Shown piece by piece: positions 44,986 through 58,811 of a DNA stretch of 64,000 nucleotides; positions within the stretch are counted from its first letter, which is position 1, and each line of letters starts with the position of its first letter. Under the pieces are notes generated by a model. That model worked only from the letters and a program-made list of their open reading frames with translations. It did not search any database and was not told where the DNA came from. Source of the DNA: Primulina eburnea (Eukaryota; Streptophyta; Magnoliopsida; Lamiales; Gesneriaceae); NCBI RefSeq assembly GCF_022965805.1, contig NW_027331347.1, positions 82,421-146,420 on the forward strand. The letters run 5' to 3'. Both the position numbers and the translations under genes were made by a program.

Positions 44986-47900
44986 TGTAAAGGCCCGTAT
45001 TTCGTATTCAAAATTTTGCGGAATTATTAAAATTTTTCTAAATAAATAAATTACTTGCCCAATTTATAAAATAGACATGTAAATAACATAACCTTAAAAT
45101 AACAACGGAAGTCAACATAGTATTTCAAACAGTAGTTTCAAAATAATCCAACATGTTAAAATCGAGTTTGAAAGATAAAAGGTGCATAAATTAAATCATG
45201 AGGTCCTCGGGTTTACTACTGCTGTCCCAAGATCGCTCACTGGTCCACGCCCTCCGTCTCGACCTCATCAGTACTTACAACAATCAAGTCTAGTGAGTCT
45301 AAAGACTCAACATGTATATATCGTGAATAACAAGTAAATATATCGTAAAATCGCATGCAACGTAAAAATAGCGTATCGTAAAGCGTACGGTGAAAATCGT
45401 ATCATGAATAATTATAACTACGTGCATATCTGAAAATCATACGTAAAAGCTTTGCTCAATAGAGCTCTGTCATAACCTATCATAATTTTTCTGGTAGAGA
45501 TAATGTTTCTAAGCAAGTGGCTCATAACATAACGTAAGCGCCTGATCAGACTAAACCACAGTATACTGGGCGGTAGAGATCAATCACAGCCCTTGGACTG
45601 GATATCCGTACCCATACATAATCATAAACATGTCGTAAGTCACCGGGCGGAGAGGTCCTCGGTTGCGCCTACCGACTTCCAAACCTATAAACGTAAGGTG
45701 GCCACATGACATATAGCATATATCTCAAAAATAAACATTTTATATTTTTATTCACATAATATAATTATGACCTTATTTTACCGGATGAGTTGGATCGTTC
45801 CCAGGCTTGCTGCGACTTACTACTAATATGTGACACATGCAATAAATCGTAACTTGACAAAATTTAAACAATAGAACCAAAACGAGACGATTCGGACCAA
45901 CAACTTGATTTTTTATCATGGTATCGTACCAACTCGAACCAACATTAAACCGACGTTTAACCATGATTAAAAATACCCTAAACATATTGAAAAATATGCA
46001 CAAGGACTGTAAAACACGAAAATAGGTGAATGGAACACAAAAACATAAAACACCCTTTCGAGAGTCATTTTGGCACCTTTCACCGTAAATTCTCGTACGA
46101 CCTCTAAACTCGACCAAATCACGAACGGAAAAAAATATGACTTTTCTAACTCAATGAGGTACTGTCCAGTCCAAGGCCATGGGCTAAAAGCCAACCAAGA
46201 ACCCAAACAAGCACCAAAACCAAAGATGAAAGTTGCTGTCAAAAATCCAGCAGTGGCAACTTGTGTGTTTGTGGTGTAACTCTGAAATTTATTGACCCAT
46301 GGCTTGAACCACCACCCAAGGACTCTTACCAACATTCTAAGGCATGGCTTGGGCCATGGCTAAGGTCTAAAAGCCAAACACAAACCAAGCAACCGCCTAG
46401 AACAACCACAGCATACCAACCGAAAGCATCACTTGCTGTGTAGTGAGTTGTATTGAACCATTTTACTGTCTTGTCTCGTTCCAAGGGCCATTTTATCGAC
46501 CATGGCTCGATCTAGACATGATGGAGTGTTGTATGAACCATGGTTATGGGCTACAAGCCAACCACAATCCATTCAACAATCAAAAACCGAAACCATACTC
46601 CTACAGAATTTCAAAATCTTAAAACCAAAGGGCTCATGTCTTGTTTATGTAGAAATCTTAAAGATCCGTGAACCAACTTGGAGAGGACACCTTGGTCACG
46701 TCCTAGACATGATAAGGAAGGGTTATAACCATGGCTACAGTCCCTAGGACAGCCAAGATTCGAACATCCCTTTAAAAAATCCAATGACAGAAACCGTGAA
46801 CCAAAATTCTGTACTCATAAAAAAAATTGTTGTCATATCTTTATTCCTGAGCTGTATGGACTGAAACAACTGACCCAAAAACACCATAACATACCCTAAA
46901 TCATGCCTATAATCAGCTTTGAGAGCCTCGAACTGAAGCAACTCCTGAAACCAACAAAATACAGCAGCCGTGAAGCACCATAAAAAAAATGAAAAGCTGT
47001 ACAGATTTCTTTCAAGCGTTTTGCTGTCGATTTGCGTTGTGTCACTTGATATATGAACATATAAATATTTAAAATAGCTAATATAACTTGATTGGAGAGA
47101 AAAGGAATGATATATACATGTCTGGAATTTGTTTTGACACAAAAACAAATCAAAACGACAATACAACGCGACGGAGTCGGAGTTGGATCTTCTTTTCTTT
47201 CCTACTTTTCTGCTGCTGTTCTGTCACGATTCTAAGCTGTTGTTGCTGATATATTTCGAAGGTAATGGTTTGTGTTTGCTAGACAATAGAGATAAGTATT
47301 ATAGGAGGTGATAAAGGAGTCTTAATATCCATTAAGTTGGGGGTTACAAGTCAAGAATTTGAATTGTTTCTTCCACCTTGCTGTATTTGATTTTATTCTT
47401 CCCTTCTTGCTGCTAATTCACGATTTCAGTAGCCTTTTATGATATTTTTGAAAGGTGAAAACGTGGGTTTGCTGGACAATAAAGGTGAGTGATAAAGGTG
47501 TAATAATATACATTAAGCTGGAAGGTTACAATTGAAGGAGTTGAATAGCATTTGAATTGTTTCTCCTTCTCCTAACTGCCTTTGGTTTATTCTCCATTCT
47601 TTGCTGTAGCTTCCCGTTAGTTTGCTTGGTTAATTAGTTGAGAAAAAGTTATGTGAATTATAGTATTTGAATGTACTAATACCTAGTGAATTAAAGGTGG
47701 AGAATTATATTTTCTTTAAAGACTAATGAGGTGATTTGAATGAAATTTGCTACACCTAAGAAATGTTTTGACCGAAATTGTTACTCATTTGCATGGTACA
47801 TTTTTATTTAAACCTTGCATTTTTCTTGTTTAAGATTTTAAACCTTCATTATGTATATTTTAATGCATTAAAAAATTAATTTAGTTTAAAATCTTGCTTA

Positions 47901-48337
47901 GAATTTTGTATGGCATGCTTGACCTCAATTTAAGTATTTAAATGTTATATTTAATTTCTTGAATATATTATACCTAGATTAATTCATCTTCAATTGTTTA
48001 CACATTTTAATTTAAAATTTAATTAAATATTGAACCTAAAAGAATTTATTTAACAACTTGGTTAATTTTAATAAATCCTAAAACATTTTTCTTTAAATTA
48101 AATTTTCTTTGACTTAAATTAAATTTGAGATTATTTTTCTTAGTATTAATATTATTATTAATCTTATCTCAAATCTCCGACTCCGGTCCGGCATCGCGTA
48201 TTTAACCTGAAAAGATAAAACTATACATCTACTTTTAAAATAAATAGAACACTTCCTATTTTCTTAAAAATTCATTTTTAATTTAAATATTAGCAATTAT
48301 GTATGGCTTATAGGTAATCTGATTTTCGGGTTCTACA
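44986..48337 (-). mobile_element. 3' LTR of the LARD
   Basis: 3352 bp. Contains the conserved dyad (45294-45309) and many CCATGG-centred phrases (46150-46560). Open frames such as 45773-46117 and 46744-47166 on the minus strand recur in the other LTR but resemble no known protein. Confidence 0.93.
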
Positions 48338-48351
48338 ACTCTACCCCTCTT
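48338..48351 (-). other. Polypurine tract of the LARD
   Basis: On the minus strand it reads AAGAGGGGTAGAGT, directly before TGTAGAACC at the LTR border. Confidence 0.85.
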
Positions 48352-50971
48352 AAAAGAAATTTTGTCCTCGAAATTCGCTTATCCTTGATAAACAAAAAGT
48401 TTAGACTCTTAATTCTAGAATCCTAATAATCCACGCTTCTGATGTGCTACTCTGATATGATAAATATTAAGCTGTCCTTACGTTTCCTCAATCCTAAATA
48501 AATTTGTCTACAAAAATCCTCGTTTGTGAATCGCAACTTAAAACAACTTATGGTAACGTAGTTCTATTCAACTATAGCCCCGAATTTTGACTTATCCCGC
48601 AATTCCTCATACTAGAGGTGGATGTCCAAATTTAACGCGCCTTACTTTCCTTATAATATACCCAAGATGTTCATTGACCTATTATATTCCAATATTGAAA
48701 TCTTAACAGCATCCCTTCTTAACTTTATTGAATTCAAGATATGTTAAAGCTTCAAGTCCAAGTATTGGCATTCATGCAGTTCGACTTAGGAGGTCTTAGT
48801 AAAACACGTAAAAGTTTAAACCTTATCTCAACCCCATAATAATATTAGACTAAGATCCTTGAATCGAATCTTTATCTTACTGCTCCAAAATTACATAACC
48901 TAACTATTTAGAAGTGCACCCCAATATAACGTAGTTGCAAATCTTAAGTTCGAGTGGTCTTAATCCATAAAACCCAAAATATACGATACCGATCTTCCAC
49001 CTAAATAATAAAATTATTCTAGCACAAATTACATGCTTAAACTATTTCCTCAATTAGAATAAAGTTGAGACCTAAGACCCTGGGACTTTCCTTATTGAAG
49101 CGAACGTCGCACCCTTACGTATCCTTAATTCTTAATTAATACTAACGTATAAAACTTAATAAGTTAGCCCATGGTAGCATTAGACTAACTCTAATAAATC
49201 AATTTCATTTATAACCCATAGAATTCTAGAATCCCCATATCAAGCTTTTAGATTCCTTACTTGATAAAAATCTTCATATTCATCAATTGATAACTTATAT
49301 TGAACACAACTAATTCCCTTTTGTTTTTATTTCACTCAAAATTTCCGTATGAACAAATATCCCATAAATTTGAAATTCAAACTTACCTAATCCAAATAGC
49401 TTTGAATAAAATAATTCCAATACGCATATCCGTTTAGTCCCAAGTTTGTTAATGAATTCCAAAATCTCTCAAGACAAAGTGTCTACCTCACCTCTTACGT
49501 GTGTCTACCAATATACTAACCATCATCGTACCCAACTTTCCTAAAAATTTTAAATTCTCACAAGGTATAATCTTAAATGTTAAGATCATGACTAAAACTT
49601 GTGACACATCAAACTTATGTTCCCAAAAATTTACTAACTCAATATTTATCCTTATAACTTAACTAACCGATCAAATTTACCTAAAATCGTCATCACTTTA
49701 AATCTTTAATTTGCCACAACATGATTTCACTAACGCTTAAATTTTCATGCCTAAGATTGATTCATCTTACAATGCCTTTGGTTACCATTCATTATAACAT
49801 TATAATCCAAATATCTAAATATTCTATATTTCCTTCGAGTCTAAATAACCGAAAATTCCTACCATTTAAACCGTTCAATTCTCACTTACTACTAGATAAG
49901 TTCTCAAATTTCCTAAGCTTTTAAAATTGATTCTTACTTTTCTTGAATATCATCCATTTTTTCCCTAAATCTCGAAAATTCCACAATTACCCATGAGTCC
50001 TCAGTATTCTCAATTTCATTTTATAGATTTCCCGTATCATAAGGTTCAATAGCCTTAAGTTTATTATACCCAAAATTAATTCCCATAACACGTCTTACAT
50101 TTCTATAAATACTTAAAATCCCAAGTGTTCCTCAAAAGTTCGCATTTAATCCTTAACCCGACCCTTACAGTTCTCCCAATTTACATTTTGGCCCTACAAC
50201 TCTTCAAAATTTGCATCATTGTCCCCATAAAATTTTCCATCTTTACCTCATTAAACTCTTAGATTCTCGAACTCGAAATTTAATCCCAAAATTTGGTAAA
50301 ATCGAAAATAATTCCTTAGAATTTTTTTTTGCACTTAGGTCCTCAAATTATTAGTTATTACAATTAGGTCCCTAAAATTCTCAATTCATGCAATTCCATC
50401 CTTAAATCTAACTAGGTAGAGCATGTATCCTAAATTAATTCTCATAATTAATCTTACATTTCCATAGGTACTTAAAATCCTCAAATTGTACATTTATAAT
50501 CCTAAAGATCGTCGTAGTCTTCGAATCGCTATTGCTTATATGAAAAATCCTCAAAAATTTACTCGACTAGCAACCAAGAACCATTAATAATTTCTTAGAA
50601 ATTTTACAAGTCTCAAAAGCATTCATAATTTTCAAGATTAACTTATAACCCATAAGGAGGACATCAACACTACTGACCTAAAAATTAATATAGTCAAATC
50701 ATTTTCAACCTCTCCTAAAGCCCAATATTCGAATTCTTAGACATGTCCAATTCCAAACGTACCCAACATGCATAATTCCATAATTTATTTTTTTTAATTT
50801 AAATAAACACTGAACAATTAAAATCTGAACGTAAAAACATTTCATGAAAACATGCTGTTAAAATAATTCATGCTTTAAATAAAATGCGTCAATGTAAAAC
50901 TTACAGACCGAAGACGTGACTTCATGAGCTTCTCGAGAGCAGCAGTAGTACAATCTTTTACAAGATCATAG
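48352..50971 (-). other. Internal non-coding domain of the LARD
   Basis: 2.6 kb of AT-rich sequence with no retroviral domain on either strand; the longest plus frame is 67 codons (49721-49924) and unconvincing. The last bases before the polypurine tract resemble the 3' untranslated end of Tekay-type elements. Confidence 0.8.
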
Positions 50972-50983
50972 GCTCTGATACCA
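50972..50983 (-). other. Primer binding site of the LARD, initiator Met tRNA
   Basis: The plus strand reads GCTCTGATACCA, so the minus strand is TGGTATCAGAGC. It lies two bases from the 5' LTR border at 50986. Confidence 0.92.
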
Positions 50984-50985
50984 AT

Positions 50986-53900
50986 TGTAAAGGCCCGTAT
51001 TTCGTATTCATAATTTTCCGGAATTATTTTAATTTTTCTAAATAAATAAATGACTTACCCAATTTATAAAATAAGCATGTAAATAACATAACCTTAAAAT
51101 AACAGCGGAAGTTAACATAGTATTTCAAACAGTAGTTTAAAAATAATCCGACATGTTAAAATCGAGTTTGAATGATAAAAGGTGCATAAATTAAATCATG
51201 AGGTCCTCGGGTTTACTACTGCTGTCCCAAGATCGCTCACTGGTCCACGCCCTCCGTCTCGACCTCATCAGTACCTACAACAATCAAGTCTAGTGAGTCT
51301 AAAGACTCAACATATATATCGTGAATAACAAGTAAATATATCGTAAAATCGCATGCAACGTAAAAATAGCGTATCGTAAAGTGTACGGTGAAAATCGTAT
51401 CATGAATAATTATAACTACGTGCATATCTGAAAATCATACGTAAAAGCTTTGCTCAATAGAGCTCTGTCATAACATATCATAATTTTTCTGGTAGAGATA
51501 ATGTTTCTAAGCAAGTGGCTCATAACATAACGTAAGCGCCTGATCAGACTAAACTACAGTATACTGGGCGGTAGAGATCAATCACAGCCCTTGGACTGGA
51601 TGTCTGTACCCATACATAATCATAAACAGGTCGTAAGTCACCGGGCGGAGAGGTCCTCGGTTGCGCCTACCGACTTCCAAACCTATAAACGTAAGGTGGC
51701 CACATGACATATAGCATATATCTAAAAAATAAACATTTTATATTTTTATGCACATAATATAATTATGGCCTTATTTTACCGGATGAGTTGGATCGTTCCC
51801 AGGCTTGCTGCGACTTACTACTAATATGTGACACATGCAATAAATCTTAACTTGACAAAATTTAAACAATAGAACCAAAACGAGACGATTCGGACCAACA
51901 ACTTGATTTTTTATCATGGTATCGTACCAACTCGAACCAACATTAAACCGACGTTTAACCATGATTAAAAATACCCTAAACATATTGAAAAATATGCACA
52001 AGGACTGTAAAACACGAAAATAGGTGAATGGAACACAAAAACATAAAACACCCTTTCGAGAGTCATTTTGGCACCTTTCACCGTAAATTCTCGTACGACC
52101 TCTAAACTTGACCAAATCACGAACGGAAAAAAACATGACTTTTCTAACTCAATGAGGTACTGTCCAGTCCAAGGCCATGGGCTAAAAGCCAACCAAGAAC
52201 CCAAACAAGCACCGAAACCAAAGAGGAAAGTTGTTGTCAAAAATCCAGCAGTGGCAACTTGTGTGTTTGTGGTGTAACTCTGAAATTTATTGACCCATGG
52301 CTTGAACCACCACCCAAGGACTCTTACCAACATTCTCAGGCATGGCTTGGACCATGGCTAAGGGCTAAAAGCCAAACACAAACCAAGCAACCGCCTAGAA
52401 CAACCACAGCATACCAACCGAAAGCATCACTTGCTGTGTAGTGAGTTGTATTGAACCATTTTACTGTCTTGTCTCGTTCCAAGGGCCATTTTATCGACCA
52501 TGGCTCGATCTAGACATGATGGAGTGTTGTATGAACCATGGTTATGGGCTACAAGCCAACCACAATCCATTCAACAATCAAAAACCGAAACCATACTCCT
52601 ACAGAATTTCAAAATCTTAAAACCAAAGGGCTCATGTCTTGTTTATGTAGAAATCTTAAAGATCCGTGAACCAACTTGGAGAGGACACCTTGGTCACGTC
52701 CTAGACATGATAAGGAAGGGTTATAACCATTGCTACAGTCCCTTGGACAGCCAAGATTCGAACATCCCTTTAAACAATCCAATGACAGAAACCGTGAACC
52801 AAAATTTTGTACTCATAAAAAAAATTGTTGTCATATCTTTATTCCTGAGCTGTATGGACTGAAACAACTGACCCAAAAACACCCTAACATACCCTAAATC
52901 ATGCCTATAATCAGCTTTGAGAGCCTCGAACTGAAGCAACTCCTGAAACCAACAAAATACAGCAGCCGTGAAGCACCATAAAAAAAATGAAAAGCTGTAC
53001 AGATTTCTTTCAAGCGTTTTGCTGTCAATTTGCGTTGTGTCACTTGATATATGAACATATAAATATTTAAAATAGCTAATATAACTTGATTGGAGAGAAA
53101 AGGAATGATATATACATGCCTGGAATTTGTTTTGACACAAAAACAAATCAAAACGACAATACAACGCGACGGAGTCGGAGTTGGATCTTCTTTTCTTTCC
53201 TACTTTTCTGCTGTTGTTCTGTCACGATTCTAAGCTGTTGTTGCTGATATATTTCGAAGGTAATGGTGTGTGTTTGCTAGACAATAGAGATAAGTATTAT
53301 AGGAGGTGATAAAGGAGTCTTAATATCCATTAAGTTGGGGGTTACAAGTCAAGAATTTGAATTGTTTCTTCCACCTTGCTGTATTTGATTTTATTCTTCC
53401 CTTCTTGCTGCTAATTCACGATTTCAGTAGCCTTATTCTGATATTTTTGAAAGGTGAAAACGTGGGTTTGCTGGACAATAAAGGTGAGTGATAAAGGTGT
53501 AATAATATACATTAAGCTGGGAGGTTACAATTGAAGGAGTTGAATAGCATTTGAATTGTTTCTCCTTCTCCTAACTGCCTTTGGTTTATTCTCCATTCTT
53601 TGTTGTAGCTTCCCGTTAGTTTGCTTGGTTAATTAGTTGAGGAAAAGTTATGTGAATTATAGTATTTGAATGTACTAATACCTAGTGAATTAAAGGTGGA
53701 GAATTATATTTTCTTTAAAGACTAATGAGGTGATTTGAATGAAATTTGCTACACCTAAGAAATGTTTTGACCGAAATTGTTACTCATTTGCATGGTATAT
53801 TTTTATTTAAACCTTGCATTTTTCTTGTTTAAGATTTTAAACCTTCATTATGTATATTTTAATGCATTAAAAAAATTAATTAGTTTAAAATCTTGCTTAG

Positions 53901-54346
53901 AATTTTGTATGACATGCTTGACCTCAATTTAAGTATTTAAATGTTATGTTTAATTTCTTGAATATATTACATCTAAATTAATTCATCCTCAATTGTTTAT
54001 ACATTTTAATTTAAGCTTTAATTAAATATTGAACCTAAAAGAATTTATTTAATAACTTGGTTCCAACAAATTTTAATAAATCCTAAAACATTCTTTTTCT
54101 TTAAATTCAATTGTTCCTTGACTTAAATTAAATTTAAGAATATTTTTCTTAGTATTAATATTATTATTAATCTTATCTTAAATCTCCAACTCCGATCCGG
54201 CCTCGCGTATTTATCCTGAAAAGATAAAACTATACATCTACTTTTAAAATAAATAGAACACTTCCTATTTTCTTAAAAATTCATTTTTTATTTAAATATT
54301 AGAAATTATGAATGGCTTATACGTAATCTGATTTTCGGGTTCTACA
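50986..54346 (-). mobile_element. 5' LTR of the LARD
   Basis: 3361 bp, direct repeat of 44986-48337 with scattered substitutions and short indels, mostly near 53870-54130. It carries the dyad at 51294-51309. Confidence 0.93.
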
Positions 54347-54351
54347 TACAC

Positions 54352-54806
54352 CATCCGCTCGGGTGGATAAAATGTCCACCCGACTGCGTTCTAATTTTGG
54401 AAAGATTTTTTGCGCAATTTGTTTCCAACTTTTTGGCCTTCTAACCTACATGGAAACTGGATGGCAAGGATTGGAGAGCGGATTATCATCATTCACGCAG
54501 CCAAGGAGAAAGGGAATTGGTAGAGAAGTCCGGAATTGAAGAGAAATCGAAGATTTTCTGTATTTTCAAGTGGATTGACATCTGTTCTTCAACCATATAG
54601 TATTTTTAGTTTAAAATTCTTTTTATAAACATTTTTTTGTTAATTTAGAATAAATTTTAGTAACAAACTTTTAGCATTTGTTGGGATTTAAGAGAATCCT
54701 ACTCGGAACCGTTTATTTTAATTAGTTAAACTCTCGAATTTTTATTTATTCTTGATTGTGCTATTGTTTTTCATAGAATTATTAAAGCGTAGCTAACTTT
54801 AATAAT
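54352..54806. other. Older repeat continuing between the LARD and the Sirevirus derivative
   Basis: Non-coding. Continues the sequence before 44981, and its right end continues after 61379 across the Sirevirus derivative. Confidence 0.45.
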
Positions 54807-54811
54807 ATGTC

Positions 54812-56279
54812 TGTTAGAACTTTTAAAGTTCGCAATCTTGATTTTAATGATAACAAAACTCATTATTATGTTACTAACAATCTACCTTAGTGCGCAGACA
54901 GCTAAAACCGAACTAATCAGTTTATGAAGCCATAACTGAAGCTATCGAAGATACCAACTGATCGCCGAGACCAAATCGGTCCAACTGGTTCTTCAAATAA
55001 GCAGTGCAGTTGGTTGTCCAAACTGATAGGTGATTCAGCAGGAAGACCTCAAAATCTTGGCCAGCTGATGATGTGTCCAACTGACGAAGAACCCAGCTAA
55101 CCAGTTCAACTGAAGGAGTGAAATCAGTTCAACTGACGAGTCAACTAATTTCACTAGCCCAACTGAAGATCCGTCCAACTGATTTCACTAGCCCAACTGA
55201 AGATCAGTCCCACTGACCAGTTCGAAGCATCAATCAGACTCTTTCAGTTGCAGATCAAGACAAGCTTACAGTAAATGGATTTCAGCTGTGCGTGAAGGTA
55301 CAAAACCTTTGTCTAGTCAAAGGACAATAATGGCCGTTGCATCAGAGCATTAAAAGACAAAATGCTCCAGAAGGGCAGTCTATGAAGTCGAAACACAAAA
55401 GTCCAAGGAGCCAATTCAAATGCAACGGATACAATAATTGAGTCTCACTATACGATCAGTTTTTTCTGTCTATATAAAGAGAAGATCAGTGAAGACTCAA
55501 ACAATGAAGAAAAAGACAGATCTTTGAGAGTGAAAAGAGTCGAAAAGAAAAACAGAGAAGGGCACGCTCAGTTGCATATCAGCTTATAAAAGCATTCAAG
55601 CCCAGAGGGAACTCTTCATCGTTGTATCAGCTTAGTTTAGAAGCCATTGTCCCTCAGTGTGTGAGAACATTATTGTTCAGTTCTCACACACACACTCACT
55701 CTCAAAAACCACTCAAATACCGTCTTGCACAAAGACGTTAAACTTGTGTATGTATCTTTGACACATAGAAGTTAAAGAAGTGTTGGCTGGAAGGTGCTTT
55801 CTTCAGTCGTAGCTAGGAGTTCAGTTTAGGCAGTAGAGTAAGTCCTAGCTGAGTGAGTTTGTACAAGGTGTTGTATAAATCAAAGTCTTCTAGTAGAACC
55901 TACCCGTGGAGGTAGAAGGGGTGACGTAGGAGCAGTTGAAGTCTCCGAACATATATTGTGTACTTAACTGATTAACTATTACTTTCAAACTATCTCGATC
56001 AGTTATAGTGTTCATCAATCCAGTTGACATCATAACTGAACTGAAGAATGAAAAAATTAATTTGTGTTCTTTCGGTTAGTCAGTTTACATAAGTTAAAAT
56101 GTTTTCTAATATAACAGTCTTCTTCACGAAGGATTACTTTGAGTTTCTTCCGCTTGGTTTTTGACCAAACTCGATTTAATCAATCGGTGTTAATATTTTT
56201 AGAACACGAGATATTGAAGCTCATTGGAGAATTTAGTGTTTGAAATGTCTTCAAAGGCACTAGCACACTCGATCTTTCA
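54812..56279 (+). mobile_element. 5' LTR of the Sirevirus derivative
   Basis: TGTTAGAAC...GATCTTTCA. U3 is filled with AACTGA/TCAGTT words (54920-55260), and a TATA box TATATAAA lies at 55471-55478. Confidence 0.92.
54925..55255. repeat. CAGTT/AACTG palindrome cluster
   Basis: Repeated dyads such as CAGTTCAACTG (twice, 23 bp apart) with many half sites. The same cluster recurs at about 57420-57710 in the 3' LTR. Confidence 0.8.
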
Positions 56280-56281
56280 AT

Positions 56282-56293
56282 TGGTATCAGAGC
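56282..56293 (+). other. Primer binding site of the Sirevirus derivative
   Basis: TGGTATCAGAGC two bases after the LTR end; initiator Met type. Confidence 0.93.
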
Positions 56294-57303
56294 AGGTTGT
56301 TCTAAGAAGAAAATTTGAAGAAAACTGTGTTTTAAAATGTGTTACTTTAAAATAGTGTTAAAAGCTATTTAAAAATATTTCATACATTTCAAAACTACTT
56401 GAAAATATTTATATGGCGCTCTTTAGCATAGAGTTGAGATGATTGGCTCTGCAACTACTGTTGCAGCCACTTCTCTAGATTCCGAGCTTTGGGGCTTTAA
56501 TCAGCCTGTAGGGGACTGAAGAACATCTGCAAAGATGAACAGCTAAATTGCTCACTGAACAAGAACTCAGTTGCAAACCTACCAAGTCAGCTGTTCTTCA
56601 GACGAAACTCATCCATATTGTGATGTTGGTTGATTTAATCACCAGCTGAACTCCACATGAGCCTAGTCAGAGTCTGCTCGACCAGTTGGGTGAGCACAGA
56701 TGACAAGTTCAAAGTAGTTTAACTCGTTTCTCTAAGTAAATTGAACTCACAACCGATGCAGCAGTTCAAGCAATCAAGACAACAAGCTGATGGTATATCC
56801 AGTTATGTCACAGAAACCGACTGATATCTGATACTGTTTAAAATATTCTATTGTTGTAGCAATTTTTTTTAACTGATGTATGCACTCAGATGAAAATTCA
56901 TGGAAATTTATTTAATTAAAACAACATGTTTATTTAGTTGTGTTTCGTTGGGATTGAATAGATATTCTCAGTTATCTTGCGTACGATGCTTGAATGATTA
57001 AATGACTAATTAAATAATTCTCAAATACGGGCTTTTATTCAGTCTCTGAGGGGAGCTTTTCTTTTTAACTGAAAATCTATCTTAAAAAAAATCCAGTTAC
57101 TCTCTCAGTCAACTGAAAAGTACTGTTTTAAATTTTCCTTAATTATTAATTCAGTTTTAAAAGGGGAGTTTTTCTTTTGTCTTCAAAATTTCATTAATTC
57201 AGTTGTTAAGGGGGAGCTTTTAACAAAGTTTGAATGTACTAACCCTTAAACTGAATATTGTGCTTAACTGTTCGAGTTTTGTAATTATCAAAAAAGGGGA
57301 TAT
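56294..57303 (+). other. Shrunken internal region with four polypurine-like tracts
   Basis: No gag or pol. GAGGGGAGCTTTT (about 57050), AAAAGGGGAG (about 57159), AAGGGGGAGC (about 57208) and AAAAAAGGGGATATT (57289-57303, at the LTR border). These mirror the repeated tracts of the autonomous Sirevirus. Confidence 0.82.
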
Positions 57304-58811
57304 TGTTGGAACTTTTCAAGTTTGCAATCTTGATTTTGATGATAACAAAACTCATTATTATGTTCTAATAATCTACCTTAGTGCGCAGAGAGCTAAAACC
57401 GAACTAATCAGTTTACGAAGCCATAATTGAAGTTATCGAAGATACAAATTGATCGAACCAAATGATCGTAGGGAACAAATCAGTCCAACTGGTTCTTCAA
57501 ATAAGCAGTTCAGTTGGTTGTCCAAACTGATAGGTGATTCAGCAGGAAGACCTCAAAAGCCTGGCCAGCTGAAGACATGTCCAACTGACGAAGAACCCAG
57601 TTAACCAGTTCAACTGAAGGAGTGAAATCAGTTCAACTGACGAGTCAAATAATTTCACTAGCCCAACTGAAGATCAGTCCAACTGACCAGTTCGAAGCAT
57701 CAGTTAGAATCTTTCAGTTGCAGATCAAGACATGCTTACAGTAAATGGATTCCAGCTGTGCGTGAAAGTACAAATCCTTTGTCTAGTCAAAGGACAATAA
57801 TGGCCGTTGTATCAGAACATTAAAAGAAAAAAATGCTCCAGAAGGGCAGTCTATAAAGTCGAAGCACAAAAGTCCAAGGAGCCAATTCAAATTCAACAGA
57901 TACAATAATCGAGTCTCATTGTACGATCAGCTTTTCCCGCCTATATAAAGAGAAGATCAGTGAAGACTCAAACAATGAAGAAAAAGAGAGATCTTTGAGA
58001 GTGTAAAGAGTCGAAAAGAAAAACAGAGAAGGGCACGCTCGGTTGCATATCAGCTTATAAAAGCATTCAAGCCCAGAGAGAACTCTTCATCGTTGTATCA
58101 TCTTAGTTTAGAAGCCATTGTCTCTGAGCGTGTGAGAACATTATTTTTCAGTTCTCACACACACACTCACTCTAAAAAACCACTCAAATACTGTCTTGCA
58201 CAAAGACGTTAAACTTGTGTATGTAGTCTTTGACACATAGATGGTAAACAAGTGTTGGCTGGAAGGTGCTGCCTTCAGTCGTAGCTAGCTAGGAGTTTAG
58301 TTTAGGCAGTAGAGTAAGTCCTAGCTGAGTGGATTTGTACAAGGTGTGGTATAAATCAAAGTCTTCTATTAGAACCTACCTGTGGAGGTAGAAGGGGTGA
58401 CGTATGAACAATTGAAGTCTCCGAACATCCATAAACATATCTTGTGTACTTAACTTATTATCTATTGCTTTCGAATTGTCTTGATCAGTTGGAGTGTTCA
58501 TCAGTTCAGTTGACACCATAACTGAACTGAAGAATGCAAAAACTAATCTGTGTTCTTTCGGTTAGTAAGTTTAATAAGTTAAAATGTTTCTAATATAACA
58601 GTCTTCTTCACGAAGGATTACTTCGAATTTCTTCCGCTTGGTTTTTGACCAAACTCGATTTAATTCATCGGTGTTAATATTGTAATGCATGAGATTTTAA
58701 TTACTGTAATCTGAGATTAATCTGAAATTATTTATGGATTAATTAAGGTAAATATGGACAGAATGGATTAGACCGGGAAAGACGCAAAATATGTGCGAGG
58801 GAGGTGCAATT

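Larger units (their letters stand above)
44986..54346 (-). mobile_element. Large non-coding LTR retrotransposon derivative (LARD)
   Basis: Two LTRs of 3352 and 3361 bp flank 2648 bp of non-coding DNA. The target duplication TACAC lies at 44981-44985 and 54347-54351. LTR ends on the plus strand are TGTAAAGG and TTCTACA. The primer site is complementary to initiator Met tRNA on the minus strand, and the polypurine tract lies beside 48337, fixing minus orientation. The LTRs are very similar by eye (about 98%). It must be mobilised in trans, presumably by a Tekay-like chromovirus. Confidence 0.93.

Noticed and set aside
45773..47166. Minus-strand ORFs in the LARD LTR, repeated at 51771-53164
   Set aside because: Duplicated only because the LTR is. 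They overlap each other in several frames and show no known domain, so they are not called genes.
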